From positions 1 through 55,807 of the forward strand of contig NZ_VJZD01000030.1 in NCBI RefSeq assembly GCF_009377175.1: a DNA stretch of 55,807 nucleotides. The letters run 5' to 3'. The translations under genes were made by a program, and so were the position numbers. The notes beneath the pieces were generated by a model that was not told the origin of the DNA, searched no databases, and was given only the letters and a program-made list of their open reading frames with translations. Shown in pieces: positions 24,252 through 33,034 of the stretch. Source of the DNA: Streptomyces adustus (GTDB taxonomy: Bacteria; Actinomycetota; Actinomycetes; Streptomycetales; Streptomycetaceae). Numbering within the stretch: the first letter of the stretch is position 1; each line of letters starts with the position of its first letter.

Positions 24252-25889
24252 TCAGCCCTTGCTGACCGCCGCCAGGATCTCCGGCAGTCGTGCGGCGGTG
24301 CGTGGGGCCGCCAGGCGCAGCCCGAGCGCGGTGATCGCCGTCCCGTACCCCGCGCCCACCGGCAGCAGCAGCCAGGTCCACGCATCGCCGCCCGCGCTGA
24401 CGTTCAGCCAGATCGTCAGCGCGAGGACCGGGGCGCACAGCAGCGCGGCGGCGACCATGCCGCCGAGGATCGAGATCAGGGCGAGACCGCTCTGCCCCGG
24501 CGCCACGTTCTTGTAGCCCTCCTGCGGGATGGAGTACGGGAAGCGGGCCGAGGTCCAGGCGCCGGTCGCCAGCATCGCCCCCAGCAGCGCCAGGGACAGC
24601 CCCAGCACCTCCGGCAGCCGGCGCCAGTCGCCGAGCACCGCGGTCGTCAGGACGGTGACCAGGGTGGCGTACGGGAGGGTGATCAGCAGCAGCGCCAGCG
24701 CCCGGGCCCGCAGCTCGGCGTACGCGTCACGCGGGGTGGAGATGGTCAGCGCGACCATCCAGAACGCGGAGGTGTCCTGGCCGAACTGGTTGTACATCTG
24801 GATGCCGAGCATCCCCGCGGCGAAGCAGGCGAAGTAGATCGAGCCGGTGCCCTGCAAGGCGTTGAACACCGGCACGATCAGACCGATGGCCAGCGACGTC
24901 ACCCAGGCCGCCTTGGTCTTGGGGTCGCGCCAGATGTAGCGCAGGCTGCGCTCCATGACGGTGCCGGTGCGGCCGGCCGGGAGCAGCCGGGCCGGAGCCC
25001 ACGACGTAGCGCGCTCGCGGCCCTCGGACTCGGTCCGCTGCAAGGTCGAGCCGTCGGGGGAGGTCATCAGCCGGGTCAGACTGCGCGCCCACGCCGCCAC
25101 CAGCAGCACCAGCGCGACCGTGGTCAGCGCGAGCTGGGCGGCGGCGACGCCGTACGCGCCCCGGCTCACCGAGTCCACCGCCCCGATCGCCGACGCGGGC
25201 GGCAGCCAGCGCACCACCGCGTACACCGGGTCGAGCGGTGCCAGACCCGACACGCCGAGCCGCTGCGCGCCGAAGTTGACGACCTGCGCGCCGACCGCGA
25301 TGACCAGGCCGCTCAGTACCGCGAGATCGCGGCCCCTGCGGCTGGTCAGCAGCCGGATGTTGGCGATCGCGACCGCCCGCGCGAGGGCCACGCAGACCAG
25401 CAGGGCCAGGGCGACGGCCACGACCGCGACGACACCCGCCGCCGTCCCGTGCGCCACACAGACCGCGCTGCCGGCCAGCAGCATGAGGGTGACCAGCGGG
25501 CCGACGCCGACCAGGGACGCCGTCAGCAGCGCCCGTACCAGCGGCCGGGGCCGCAGCGGCAGCATCACCAGCCGGGTCGGGTCGAGGGTCTCGTCGCCGC
25601 TGGGGAAGAACAGCGGCATCACCGCCCAGCCCAGCGCCAGCACCGCCGTCAGCAGCCCGACCAGGGACGCGGCGTGCGCGTGGCCGCGCAGCGCGATCAG
25701 CCCGAGCAGTTGCAGCGCGGCGAAGAGCAGCGCGGCGACGGCGGAGACGACGAAGGCCGCCCGCCGCCCGCCGGACTGCCGCAGACCGTTGCGCAGCAGG
25801 GACAGCTTCAGCCGCACGACGGTGGCCGTGAGGCCGACGGGACGGGGGTTCGCGGGGGCCGTGGGACGGAGGTCGGCCGGATGCGTCAT
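24252..25889 (-). CDS. ABC transporter permease, polytopic
   Basis: 545 residues with about twelve hydrophobic segments and a cytoplasmic linker near residues 275-310 (SPDGSTLQRTESEGRERATSW region). The ATG at 25889 overlaps the stop of the ATP-binding gene by 4 bp, so the two are translated together. No periplasmic domain or solute-binding partner is seen, so this is an ABC-2-like exporter or membrane-remodelling transporter. Such pairs in Streptomyces are usually annotated only generally; the substrate is unknown. Confidence 0.8.
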   Translation of the reverse strand: MTHPADLRPTAPANPRPVGLTATVVRLKLSLLRNGLRQSGGRRAAFVVSAVAALLFAALQLLGLIALRGHAHAASLVGLLTAVLALGWAVMPLFFPSGDETLDPTRLVMLPLRPRPLVRALLTASLVGVGPLVTLMLLAGSAVCVAHGTAAGVVAVVAVALALLVCVALARAVAIANIRLLTSRRGRDLAVLSGLVIAVGAQVVNFGAQRLGVSGLAPLDPVYAVVRWLPPASAIGAVDSVSRGAYGVAAAQLALTTVALVLLVAAWARSLTRLMTSPDGSTLQRTESEGRERATSWAPARLLPAGRTGTVMERSLRYIWRDPKTKAAWVTSLAIGLIVPVFNALQGTGSIYFACFAAGMLGIQMYNQFGQDTSAFWMVALTISTPRDAYAELRARALALLLITLPYATLVTVLTTAVLGDWRRLPEVLGLSLALLGAMLATGAWTSARFPYSIPQEGYKNVAPGQSGLALISILGGMVAAALLCAPVLALTIWLNVSAGGDAWTWLLLPVGAGYGTAITALGLRLAAPRTAARLPEILAAVSKG

Positions 25890-26677
25890 CGGGCCCCGCC
25901 GCCCAGCCAGTCGAGTTCGGAGCCGGTGTCGCGGCTGTGCGCGCCGACGAGTTCGAGGAAGGCCTGCTGGAGCGTGGGCGCCCCGCCGCGCACCTCGTCG
26001 AGGGTGCCCTGGGCGCGGATGCGGCCCGCGGCCAGCACGGCGACCCAGTCGCACAACGACTCGACCAGCTCCATCACATGGGAGGAGAACACCACCGTGG
26101 CGCCCGAGGCCGTGTACCGCTCCAGGACGCCCCGGATGGTCTGCGCGGACACCGGGTCGACGCCCTCGAACGGCTCGTCGAGGAAGAGGACTTCGGGGTT
26201 GTGCAGCAGCGCGGCCGCCAGCCCGATCTTCTTGCGCATGCCGGTCGAGTAGTCGACGACCAGCTTGTGCTGCGCGCCGGTCAGGTCGAGGACGTCGAGG
26301 AGCTGGGCGGCGCGCTTGTCGACCTCGGCGCCGGGCAGCCCGCGCAACCGGCCGGAGTAGCCGAGCAGTTCCCGCCCCGAGAGCCGGTCGAAGAGCCGAA
26401 GCCCCTCCGGCAGCACCCCGATCCGGGCCTTCACCGCGACCGGGTCCTGCCACACGTCGTGCCCGACCACCTCGACACGGCCCTGGTCGGGCCGGAGCAG
26501 CCCGGTCACCATGGACAGGGTGGTGGTCTTCCCGGCCCCGTTCGGCCCCACCAGCCCGATGAACCTGCCCGCGGGCAGTTCCAGGTCGATCCCGGCGACG
26601 GCGACCTGCTGCCCGAACCGCTTCCAGAGCCCCTGCACGCGTACCGCGGCTGCGCCCACCCCTGCTCCCTGCGTCAT
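25886..26677 (-). CDS. ABC transporter ATP-binding protein
   Basis: 263 residues. Walker A GPNGAGKTTT, Q-loop region RIGVLPEGLRLFDRLSG, signature STGMRKKIGLAAAL (a variant of LSGGQ common in ABC-2 exporters), Walker B VLFLDEPFEGVDP and H-loop VVFSSHVMELVE are all present. It hydrolyses ATP to power the permease encoded by the overlapping downstream gene. It is the first gene of the two-gene unit. Confidence 0.9.
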   Translation of the reverse strand: MTQGAGVGAAAVRVQGLWKRFGQQVAVAGIDLELPAGRFIGLVGPNGAGKTTTLSMVTGLLRPDQGRVEVVGHDVWQDPVAVKARIGVLPEGLRLFDRLSGRELLGYSGRLRGLPGAEVDKRAAQLLDVLDLTGAQHKLVVDYSTGMRKKIGLAAALLHNPEVLFLDEPFEGVDPVSAQTIRGVLERYTASGATVVFSSHVMELVESLCDWVAVLAAGRIRAQGTLDEVRGGAPTLQQAFLELVGAHSRDTGSELDWLGGGAR

Positions 26678-26730
26678 GGATGCACCCTACGACCGTACGC
26701 AGCGCGCGGGTGGCGCGGGACGGGCCCGCC

Positions 26731-27390
26731 CTACCGGTCCCGGCCGCACGCGTACGCCAGCGGCGAGATCAGCTCCTCCGCGTCCGGCAGCCACCGGTTG
26801 GCCGGGGTGGGCCGGCACGCCCACTGCACGGCCCCCCGGGAGCCGAACCGGGTGGGCGGCCCGGCCACGTACGCCCCCTCCCCGAGCGCGACCAGGTCCA
26901 GCGAGGCCGGCGCCCACCCCAGCCGGCGCACCAGCTCGGGCACCTTCGCGCACGCCCCGGGCAGCACGAAGAAGTACATCCGCCGGTCGGGCGCCGACGT
27001 CACAGGACCGAGCGTGAGCCGCATCCGCTCCATCCGGGCCAGCGCCAGGAAGCCGGCCGACTCCGGCACCGAGATCGCGTCGAACGTACGGCCCGTCGGC
27101 AGCAGGATCGACGCCGTCGGCTGCCACTGCCACATCCGGCGCACCACGCTCGCGCTGCCGGTCGCCTGCGTCGCCCAGTCCTCGCGCGCGGGATGCGCGC
27201 CCGGCGCGCCGCATTCGGCCCGGCCGCAGGAGCAGCGCTCCACCCCCGCGACGGCTTCCAGCCAGGTGCCGGGGACCACTTCCCAGTGGCGTTCCTCGGC
27301 GTAGCGAACGGCGGTCTCCAGCAGCGATTCCCTGCGCTGCTGAGGAATCTGGGCGGCTTCGGCGGCCGGGATCGTCTCTTCCACGCCCAC
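26731..27390 (-). CDS. Bifunctional DNA primase/polymerase (PrimPol) domain protein
   Basis: 219 residues, essentially the Prim-Pol N-terminal domain alone. The opening LLETAVRYAEERHWEVVPGTW and the cysteine cluster ERCSCGRAECGAPGAHPARE are typical of actinobacterial PrimPol proteins, followed by the SILLPTGRTFDAISVPE core. The usual replicative D-x-D catalytic pair is not obvious; only FDAISVPE aligns. No helicase is fused or adjacent, unlike in integrative plasmids. The role is unclear, perhaps regulatory or repair. Confidence 0.75.
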   Translation of the reverse strand: MGVEETIPAAEAAQIPQQRRESLLETAVRYAEERHWEVVPGTWLEAVAGVERCSCGRAECGAPGAHPAREDWATQATGSASVVRRMWQWQPTASILLPTGRTFDAISVPESAGFLALARMERMRLTLGPVTSAPDRRMYFFVLPGACAKVPELVRRLGWAPASLDLVALGEGAYVAGPPTRFGSRGAVQWACRPTPANRWLPDAEELISPLAYACGRDR

Positions 27391-27710
27391 TCAACTTCCG
27401 CACACACCTCGGGTTACGGCCCCGGGGCTTGTTCCGGCGCGCGCGGGGGAGGAGCACTGCTTCCGTGTCCGGGGCGCATGGATGCACGTGTGGGGGCGCG
27501 CAGGAGGATCCACGGCGGAAGTGGGTAGCCACGAGTGGGGTCGGCTTCCACCTTTACCCCGGCAATCCTCGCATGTCTGGCATTTTCGCTATGTCCGTTG
27601 GGCATTGATCTTCGAGGCCGGATCCGCTCGGCGGATCCGACCGGGTCCGGCCAGTGAAGACACGTCAACTCGGTGCGTGGGCAGGCACCGCAGCCACAGG
27701 GGGTTCAGCC
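27391..27710. other. Divergent primpol/regulator intergenic region
   Basis: Less GC-rich around 27550-27610. Contains two copies of the palindrome CGGATCCG at 27619-27626 and 27632-27639, inside a larger GGCCGG/CCGGCC frame, a plausible operator. No additional gene is supported. Confidence 0.4.
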
Positions 27711-29096
27711 ATGGCCGCAAGGCCTCTCGTCGCCCGGCAGCCGAACGAACGGTTGCAGGCGCTCATCCAGGAAGCGGGTTGCTCGAACGCCGGGCTGGCC
27801 CGCCGGGTCAACATGTGCGGCGCCGAACACGGCCTCGACCTGCGCTACGACAAGACGTCCGTGGCCCGTTGGCTGCGGGGCCAGCAGCCGCGGGGACGGG
27901 CCCCGGCGATCATCGCCGAGGCGCTCGGCCGCAAGCTGGGCCGTACGGTCACGATCGACGAGATCGGCATGGCCAACGGCAAGAACCTCGCGTCGGGGGT
28001 CGGTCTCCAGTTCTCGCCGACGGTACTGGGGGCCATCGAGCAGGTCTGCGAGCTGTGGCGCAGCGACGTCGGACGCCGGGACTTCCTGTCCGGGTCCTCC
28101 GTCGCCGCGTCCGCGCTGGTCGAGCCCAGCCGTGACTGGCTGATCTCCGTGCCGGACTCGCAGGTGGCGCGGGCGGCGGGTCCCCGCGTGGGCCAGTCCG
28201 ACGTGACGGCCGTACGGGCCATGACCCAGGCGCTGGTCGACCTGGACCACCAGTACGGCAGCGGGCATGTGCGCCCGGTCGTCGTGCACTACCTCAACAG
28301 CGTGGTCTCCGGGCTGCTGGCCGGCTCGTACCGGGAGGCGGTGGGCCGCGACCTGTTCGCCGCGGTGGCACGGCTGACCGAACTCGCCGGCTACATGGCC
28401 GTGGACACCGGGCAGCCGGGTCTCGCGCAGCGCTACTACATCCAGTCGCTGCGGCTGGCCCAGGCGGCGGGCGACCGCGGGTACGGCGGCTACGTGCTCG
28501 CCGCGTCCATGAGCCATCTCGCCGCGCAGCTCGGAAACCCGCGGGAGATCGCGCAGTTGGCGCGAGCGGCCCAGGAGGGGGCGCGGGGCAGGGTGACCCC
28601 GCGGGCGGAGGCCATGTTCTGCGCGGCGGAGGCCCGCGGGCACGCGCTGCTCGGCGACGCGCGAGCGGCCCAGATCGCCTCGGGGCGCGCGGTCTCGGCG
28701 ATGGAACAGGCGGACGCGGCCTCGGGCGACGACCCGGCGTGGATCGCGCACTTCGACGAGGCCTATCTGGCCGACGAGTTGGCGCACTGCCACCGCGACC
28801 TGGGACAGGCCGAGGCGGCGGCGCGGTGTGCGCAGGAGTCCCTGGCCGGGCACCCCGAGTCGCGGGCGCGCCGACGGGCCATCGGCTATGTGCTGCTGGC
28901 CACCGCCCAGGTGCAGCAGCGCGAGATCGAGGAGGCCTGCAACACGGGCCTGAAGGCGGTGGAGTTGCTGGAGACGCTGCGTTCCAACCGGGGCGCCGAG
29001 TATCTGGAGGACTTCCAGCAGCGGCTGGATCCGTACCGTGACGAGCCGGTGGTGCGGGAGTTCGGGGCGCGACTGGAGTTGCCGGTGGCCGCGTGA
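27711..29096 (+). CDS. NsdA-like regulator with N-terminal DNA-binding region and TPR-like helices
   Basis: 461 residues from ATG with AGGGGG upstream. The first 85 residues look like a helix-turn-helix (LQALIQEAGCSNAGLARRVN, YDKTSVARWLRGQQPRG). The rest is helical with tetratricopeptide-like repeats (residues 180-440; GQPGLAQRYYIQSLRLAQAAGD, ARAAQIASGRAVSAMEQA). This is the layout of the NsdA/NsdB family of Streptomyces proteins that repress antibiotic production and sporulation. Which paralog it is, and its targets, cannot be read. Confidence 0.75.
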   Translation: MAARPLVARQPNERLQALIQEAGCSNAGLARRVNMCGAEHGLDLRYDKTSVARWLRGQQPRGRAPAIIAEALGRKLGRTVTIDEIGMANGKNLASGVGLQFSPTVLGAIEQVCELWRSDVGRRDFLSGSSVAASALVEPSRDWLISVPDSQVARAAGPRVGQSDVTAVRAMTQALVDLDHQYGSGHVRPVVVHYLNSVVSGLLAGSYREAVGRDLFAAVARLTELAGYMAVDTGQPGLAQRYYIQSLRLAQAAGDRGYGGYVLAASMSHLAAQLGNPREIAQLARAAQEGARGRVTPRAEAMFCAAEARGHALLGDARAAQIASGRAVSAMEQADAASGDDPAWIAHFDEAYLADELAHCHRDLGQAEAAARCAQESLAGHPESRARRRAIGYVLLATAQVQQREIEEACNTGLKAVELLETLRSNRGAEYLEDFQQRLDPYRDEPVVREFGARLELPVAA

Positions 29097-29297
29097 ACAC
29101 GGAGGGCGCCGCCGCGTGAATCTGCGGGAAACGGCCCGCCGGTGCGCGGGATCCGGCATGAACAGCGTACGGCGCCCCGGATCTGTTACTGACGTCACAA
29201 GGAGGCAGGTCAGGTCCTGAGCTGCGTAGCACCCGGTTCCGGGGACCCGGTAGCGTGAGCCGACGATCCCGAAGGTCCCCCATTCGTAGGAGTCCCG
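29097..29297 (+). other. Upstream region of the membrane repeat protein
   Basis: Contains the -10 candidate TAGCGT at 29251-29256 without a clear -35 element, a TGACGTCA palindrome near 29191-29198, and TAGGAG before the GTG start at 29298. Confidence 0.35.
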
Positions 29298-30890
29298 GTG
29301 ACGCAGAGTGGACAGGGCGAGGAGCCCTCGGCGCGGTCAGCGCGCGAAGGCATCGTGCTGCCCTCCGACGGAGGCGAGCCGGTGCTCCCCGGCATGTCGG
29401 CGCAGCCCGCCGGCATGCCCTACCAGAGCTATCAGGACAGCGCTCAGCAGTACGGACAGACGTACGGTCAGGACACCGCCGGCGCGGCACCGGCCGGCGG
29501 GCAGGCCTGGGGCGGGGCGTGGGGTCCCGGCCAGCACCCGGGGGCGGCCCAGCCGCCCGCCGCGGACTGGCCGCCCGCCGCACCCGCCGAGCCGGCCTGG
29601 GGCGCGCCGGAGGCGGCGCCCGCCGCGCCGTCCTGGCCGCAGGCCTCCGGCGGCGCGGGCCCGATGCCGCCGGAGAACCCGCAGCCGCCGCACGCGGCGT
29701 ACGGTGCGCCGCTGCCGCCCGCCGCCCACGAGGGCGCCACCCAGTTCATTCCGCCGGTCCCGCCCGCGCCGGGCGGCGTCGAGGGGGCCACGCAGTTCCT
29801 GCCGCCCGTCGTCGCGCCCGCCGTGGACGAGGGAGCGACGCAGTTCATACCGCCGGTGGGGCCGGGGGCCCTGCCGCCCGAGGCGGCGCCTGCCGGGATG
29901 CACCCCGACGCCCAGGCGACGCAGTACATCGCGCCGGTGCCCGCCGACCCGTCCGCCGGACCGTACGGCGGGGGTCTGCCGGGTGACGGCGGCGACCGGC
30001 AGCCGCCCGCCGAGTTCGACAACCTGTTCCGCAACGACATGGGCGGTGACGTTCCGGCCGGGTCCACGCAGCAGCTGCCGCGCATCCCGCAGCACGACGC
30101 CGGACCCGCGGCGTACGGCGGGCCGGGCGGCTACCCCGCGCAGGCCTCGTACGCCCCGCCCGCCGGTCCCGCCGGTCCCGGCGCGGGCCGCCGCGGCGCC
30201 CGGGGCGACGACGGCTGGGGTGCCGGCCACCCGGGCGAGGGCGGGGCCGGGGGCGGCCGCAGCCGTTCCCGGGTGCCGTTGATCGCCGGTATCGGCATCG
30301 CCATCGCCGTGGTCGGCATCGGCGCGGGCTCGCTGCTCGGCGGCGGGGGCGACGACAAGGGCGAGGCGGGCGCGACCGTCTCCGCCTCGGCGTCCGCGAG
30401 CCAGGGCGCCGCTCCCGCCGCCGGCGGCGACGGGGCGAAGGCGCAGGCCGCGGAGCTGGACAAGCTGCTGGCCGACAGCGGCAGCAGCCGGGCCTCGGTC
30501 ATCGCGGCGGTCGCCAGTGTCAAGTCCTGCGACAACCTCGGCCAGGCGGCCGCCGACCTGCGGGACGCGGCCAAGCAGCGCAACGAGCTGGTCACCAGGC
30601 TGTCCGGGCTGTCCGTCGACAAGCTGCCCGACCACGATCGGCTGACCGGCGCGCTCACCGAGGCGTGGAAGGCGTCCGCGTCGGCCGACACCCACTACGC
30701 GGCGTGGGCGGACCAGACCGCGGGGAACAAGAAGGCCTGCAAGCACGGCCAGGCCCGCAACACCGGCGAGGCCCAGGCGGGCAACGTGGCGAGCGGCAAC
30801 GCCAGCGCGCAGAAGAAAAAGGCCGCGCAGCTGTGGAACACGATCGCGCGGAAGTACGGCCTGACCGAGCGCCAGTCGACCCAGCTGTGA
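29298..30890 (+). CDS. Single-pass membrane protein with Pro-rich cytoplasmic region and ATQFIPPV repeats
   Basis: 530 residues from GTG. Residues 1-325 are Pro/Ala/Gly/Gln-rich and contain four copies of a short motif, (E/D)GATQFIPPV or a variant such as QATQYIAPV, between about 145 and 212. One transmembrane helix follows (about 327-350; VPLIAGIGIAIAVVGIGAG). The extracellular part has a Ser/Ala linker and a helical domain with two cysteines (SCDN and KKACKHG). The ATQ(F/Y) motifs resemble phosphorylatable Thr sites read by FHA domains, but no kinase gene is adjacent. The function is unknown. Confidence 0.8.
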   Translation: MTQSGQGEEPSARSAREGIVLPSDGGEPVLPGMSAQPAGMPYQSYQDSAQQYGQTYGQDTAGAAPAGGQAWGGAWGPGQHPGAAQPPAADWPPAAPAEPAWGAPEAAPAAPSWPQASGGAGPMPPENPQPPHAAYGAPLPPAAHEGATQFIPPVPPAPGGVEGATQFLPPVVAPAVDEGATQFIPPVGPGALPPEAAPAGMHPDAQATQYIAPVPADPSAGPYGGGLPGDGGDRQPPAEFDNLFRNDMGGDVPAGSTQQLPRIPQHDAGPAAYGGPGGYPAQASYAPPAGPAGPGAGRRGARGDDGWGAGHPGEGGAGGGRSRSRVPLIAGIGIAIAVVGIGAGSLLGGGGDDKGEAGATVSASASASQGAAPAAGGDGAKAQAAELDKLLADSGSSRASVIAAVASVKSCDNLGQAAADLRDAAKQRNELVTRLSGLSVDKLPDHDRLTGALTEAWKASASADTHYAAWADQTAGNKKACKHGQARNTGEAQAGNVASGNASAQKKKAAQLWNTIARKYGLTERQSTQL

Positions 30891-30898
30891 GGATCGCG

Positions 30899-31041
30899 GG
30901 CCGGGATCACCCCTCCCGGCCCCGGTCCGTCGGCTGAGTTCCGTCGGCCGGGCTCCGTGGGCCGGGCTCCGTGGGCCGGGATCCCCCTCCCGGCCCTGGT
31001 CCCTCGGTCGTGCCCCGTCGGCCGGGATCCCCCTCCCGGCC
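30899..31041. terminator. Three repeated terminator hairpins
   Basis: GGCCGGG/CCCGGCC hairpins occur at 30899-30921, 30974-30995 and 31020-31041. The last two share an identical core of GGCCGGGATCCCCCTCCCGG. They lie between convergent genes and should stop transcription from both sides. Confidence 0.65.
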
Positions 31042-31049
31042 CTGGCACG

Positions 31050-32369
31050 TCAGCTGAGCTTCGCGGCCTCCAGCGTCCCGGTGACGTCGATGAAGCCCTT
31101 CCTGGCCGAGACCAGCCGCCCCTTGGTCACGACCTGGACGGTCACGTCGGCGTTGGTCAGGCGCGGGAAGCCGACGGAGGCGAGACGGTCCTGGAACCGC
31201 CACCGCAGGGTCGGTGTCAGCCCGCCCGTACCGACCTCCAGGCCGTCGTCCAGCGCGTGCCGCACGGTGTCGGCGGACACCTCGCCGCCGGCCAGCGACT
31301 CGACGATCCGCTTGAACACGGTGTACGCGATGTACGTCGTCTGCACGCCGGCGTCCGCGGGGTCGATCCGGTTGTCGGAGAAGGCCTGCTCGCTGATCAC
31401 CTTCTTCATGTTGTCCCAGCGCCCGTCGTTCGCGGGCGGGTACCAGCCGGTGATGTACGCGCCCTCGTACGGGCCCGAGGCCCCGCCGGACGCGTCGATC
31501 ACGGTCTGGTCGACGCTGCCGAGCACGGTGGCGGTCCGCACGGCCGGGTAGTCCTCGCGGTCACGCCGGAAGGAGTCCATGAAGGTGCTGGTGGCGTCCC
31601 CGAGCGCGGGCACCACACACCCCTGGTCGTTCTTCCCGCCGCCGGAGGTGGCGACCTCGCGAAGAGCGCTCTGCGACTGCGTGGAGTACTCGGTGGCGTC
31701 GTCCTCGGCCAGCACGTCGACCGTCGGCGCGTGCTTGCCGGCTGTCAGTCCCGAGTTGAGCAACTCGGGCAGCGAGTCCCCGGCGACATTGTCGGGGCGC
31801 ACGAGCGCGACGGATCCGCAGGCCGACGCGAGCTCCTTGCCGAGGCCGGCCAGCAGCACCGCCTGACCGCCGTTGACGGGGTAGGAGAGCGGGCTGGTGA
31901 ACTCGGAGTTGGTGATGCCGTAGCCGCCTATGTAGGGGATGCCGGCGCCCTCCAGCGGCGGGAAGAACGAGTCCGAGTACTGGCTGTAGGAGCCCAGGAC
32001 CGCGACGGCGTTCGCCTTCACGGCCTGCCGGGCGCACTTCGCCGCGGTGACGGAGTCGTTCTTCTCGTTGCAGGTGAGGACTTTCAGCTTGCGGCCCCCG
32101 GCCAGGCCGCCGTGCGCGTTGATGTACCGGGCGTACGCCGCCGCGAAGGCGGGCATACCGGGCTTGTTGGTGGCGTTCGTGTCCTGGGGCGCCCAGGTCA
32201 TCACGGTGATCGGGTCGTCTCCCGATGCTCCGTCGGTGCCGGGGAGGGCCCCGCAGCCGACGGTGAGGGACGCGCATGCCACCAGCACACCCAGGGTGCG
32301 GCGGACAGCTCTGGCGCGCCGGCTGGTGTGGGGAGGAAAGGTGCTGCGCGTGTGTTGCCTGCCAGTCAT
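31050..32369 (-). CDS. Leucine-binding-type ABC substrate-binding lipoprotein
   Basis: 439 residues starting MTGRQHT; an ATG two codons upstream is also possible. The signal peptide has an Arg-rich start and a lipobox LTVGC (Cys39), so it is a membrane-anchored lipoprotein. The mature part is a periplasmic-binding-protein type I fold like LivK (VLGSYSQYSDSFFPPLEGAGIPYIGG, GAYITGWYPPANDGRW). No LivHMGF permease or ATPase genes are near, so it is either an orphan binding protein or serves transporters elsewhere. A good promoter sits just upstream. Confidence 0.85.
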   Translation of the reverse strand: MTGRQHTRSTFPPHTSRRARAVRRTLGVLVACASLTVGCGALPGTDGASGDDPITVMTWAPQDTNATNKPGMPAFAAAYARYINAHGGLAGGRKLKVLTCNEKNDSVTAAKCARQAVKANAVAVLGSYSQYSDSFFPPLEGAGIPYIGGYGITNSEFTSPLSYPVNGGQAVLLAGLGKELASACGSVALVRPDNVAGDSLPELLNSGLTAGKHAPTVDVLAEDDATEYSTQSQSALREVATSGGGKNDQGCVVPALGDATSTFMDSFRRDREDYPAVRTATVLGSVDQTVIDASGGASGPYEGAYITGWYPPANDGRWDNMKKVISEQAFSDNRIDPADAGVQTTYIAYTVFKRIVESLAGGEVSADTVRHALDDGLEVGTGGLTPTLRWRFQDRLASVGFPRLTNADVTVQVVTKGRLVSARKGFIDVTGTLEAAKLS

Positions 32370-32391
32370 GAGCATGCACGATTCCGCCACA

Positions 32392-32420
32392 TCGCTAACC
32401 GTGGAGTGACCTCGGGTCAA
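32392..32420 (-). promoter_or_regulatory. Promoter of the substrate-binding protein gene
   Basis: TTGACC (-35, 32415-32420), a 17-nt spacer and TAGCGA (-10, 32392-32397). The transcript would start about 10-15 nt before the start codon, giving a very short leader. Confidence 0.55.
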
Positions 32421-32486
32421 CGAGCGGTGACGTCAAGGTGAATTGCAGGGGGTGTCGAGGGGCCGGAGCGGAAGAACGTACGATCG

Positions 32487-32987
32487 GTGACCGTGCAAGG
32501 TTCGGAGAACTCTTCCCGTCGCGGCCGTCGCTCATCCACCATGGGCGGCATGCCACTGAACGACATGCCCTGGTGGCGCTGGCGCAGCAACGTGCGTTCC
32601 GCGCTGCACATGCTCTCCGATCCGGTGTTCCAGCGGGACGTCTGGCTGGCCGGCGTGGACGGCTACGGTGACGTCACCGACGCCGTGTACCGCCTGGTCG
32701 AGGACACCTGGCTGGACAACTGGTCGGCCGAGAAGTACGTCGGCACGATCTTCCGCGACTCCCAGGAGGCGGCGCTCGTCGACACCGCCGTGCTGCGGGT
32801 GCTGCGGATCATGCACCAGGTCGGCCCGGACGCGCCCGTCTCCGCCTACGTCGACCACGAGGCGTGGCCGGAGGCGATACGCGCGGCGCGCGACGCCCAT
32901 GTGCGCCTCGCGGTGAGCGACGGGGACGACCCGGACGCGCCGCCGCGCACCCTCGAAGTGCTCCAGATCATGACGCGGTCCGCGTAG
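32487..32987 (+). CDS. SCO4402 family protein, function unknown
   Basis: Up to 166 residues from GTG 32487; alternative starts are GTG 32493 and ATG 32541. The conserved part begins near NDMPWWRWRSNVRSALHMLSDP and is an all-helical soluble domain with several Trp residues (WLAGVDGYGDVTDAVYRLVEDTWLDNW). It belongs to a Streptomyces-specific uncharacterised family named after SCO4402. Its neighbour purU follows after 47 bp but has a different predicted role. No enzymatic motif is seen. Confidence 0.7.
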   Translation: MTVQGSENSSRRGRRSSTMGGMPLNDMPWWRWRSNVRSALHMLSDPVFQRDVWLAGVDGYGDVTDAVYRLVEDTWLDNWSAEKYVGTIFRDSQEAALVDTAVLRVLRIMHQVGPDAPVSAYVDHEAWPEAIRAARDAHVRLAVSDGDDPDAPPRTLEVLQIMTRSA

Positions 32988-33034
32988 CGGACGGTGCTCG
33001 GCCGGTGCGGGGCGGATATGGGACCCTGTCCTGC

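Noticed and set aside
29181..29200. TGACGTCA near the membrane repeat protein as a seventh regulon operator
   Set aside because: The TGACG and CGTCA arms overlap with no 3-bp spacer, so the geometry differs from the six accepted sites.
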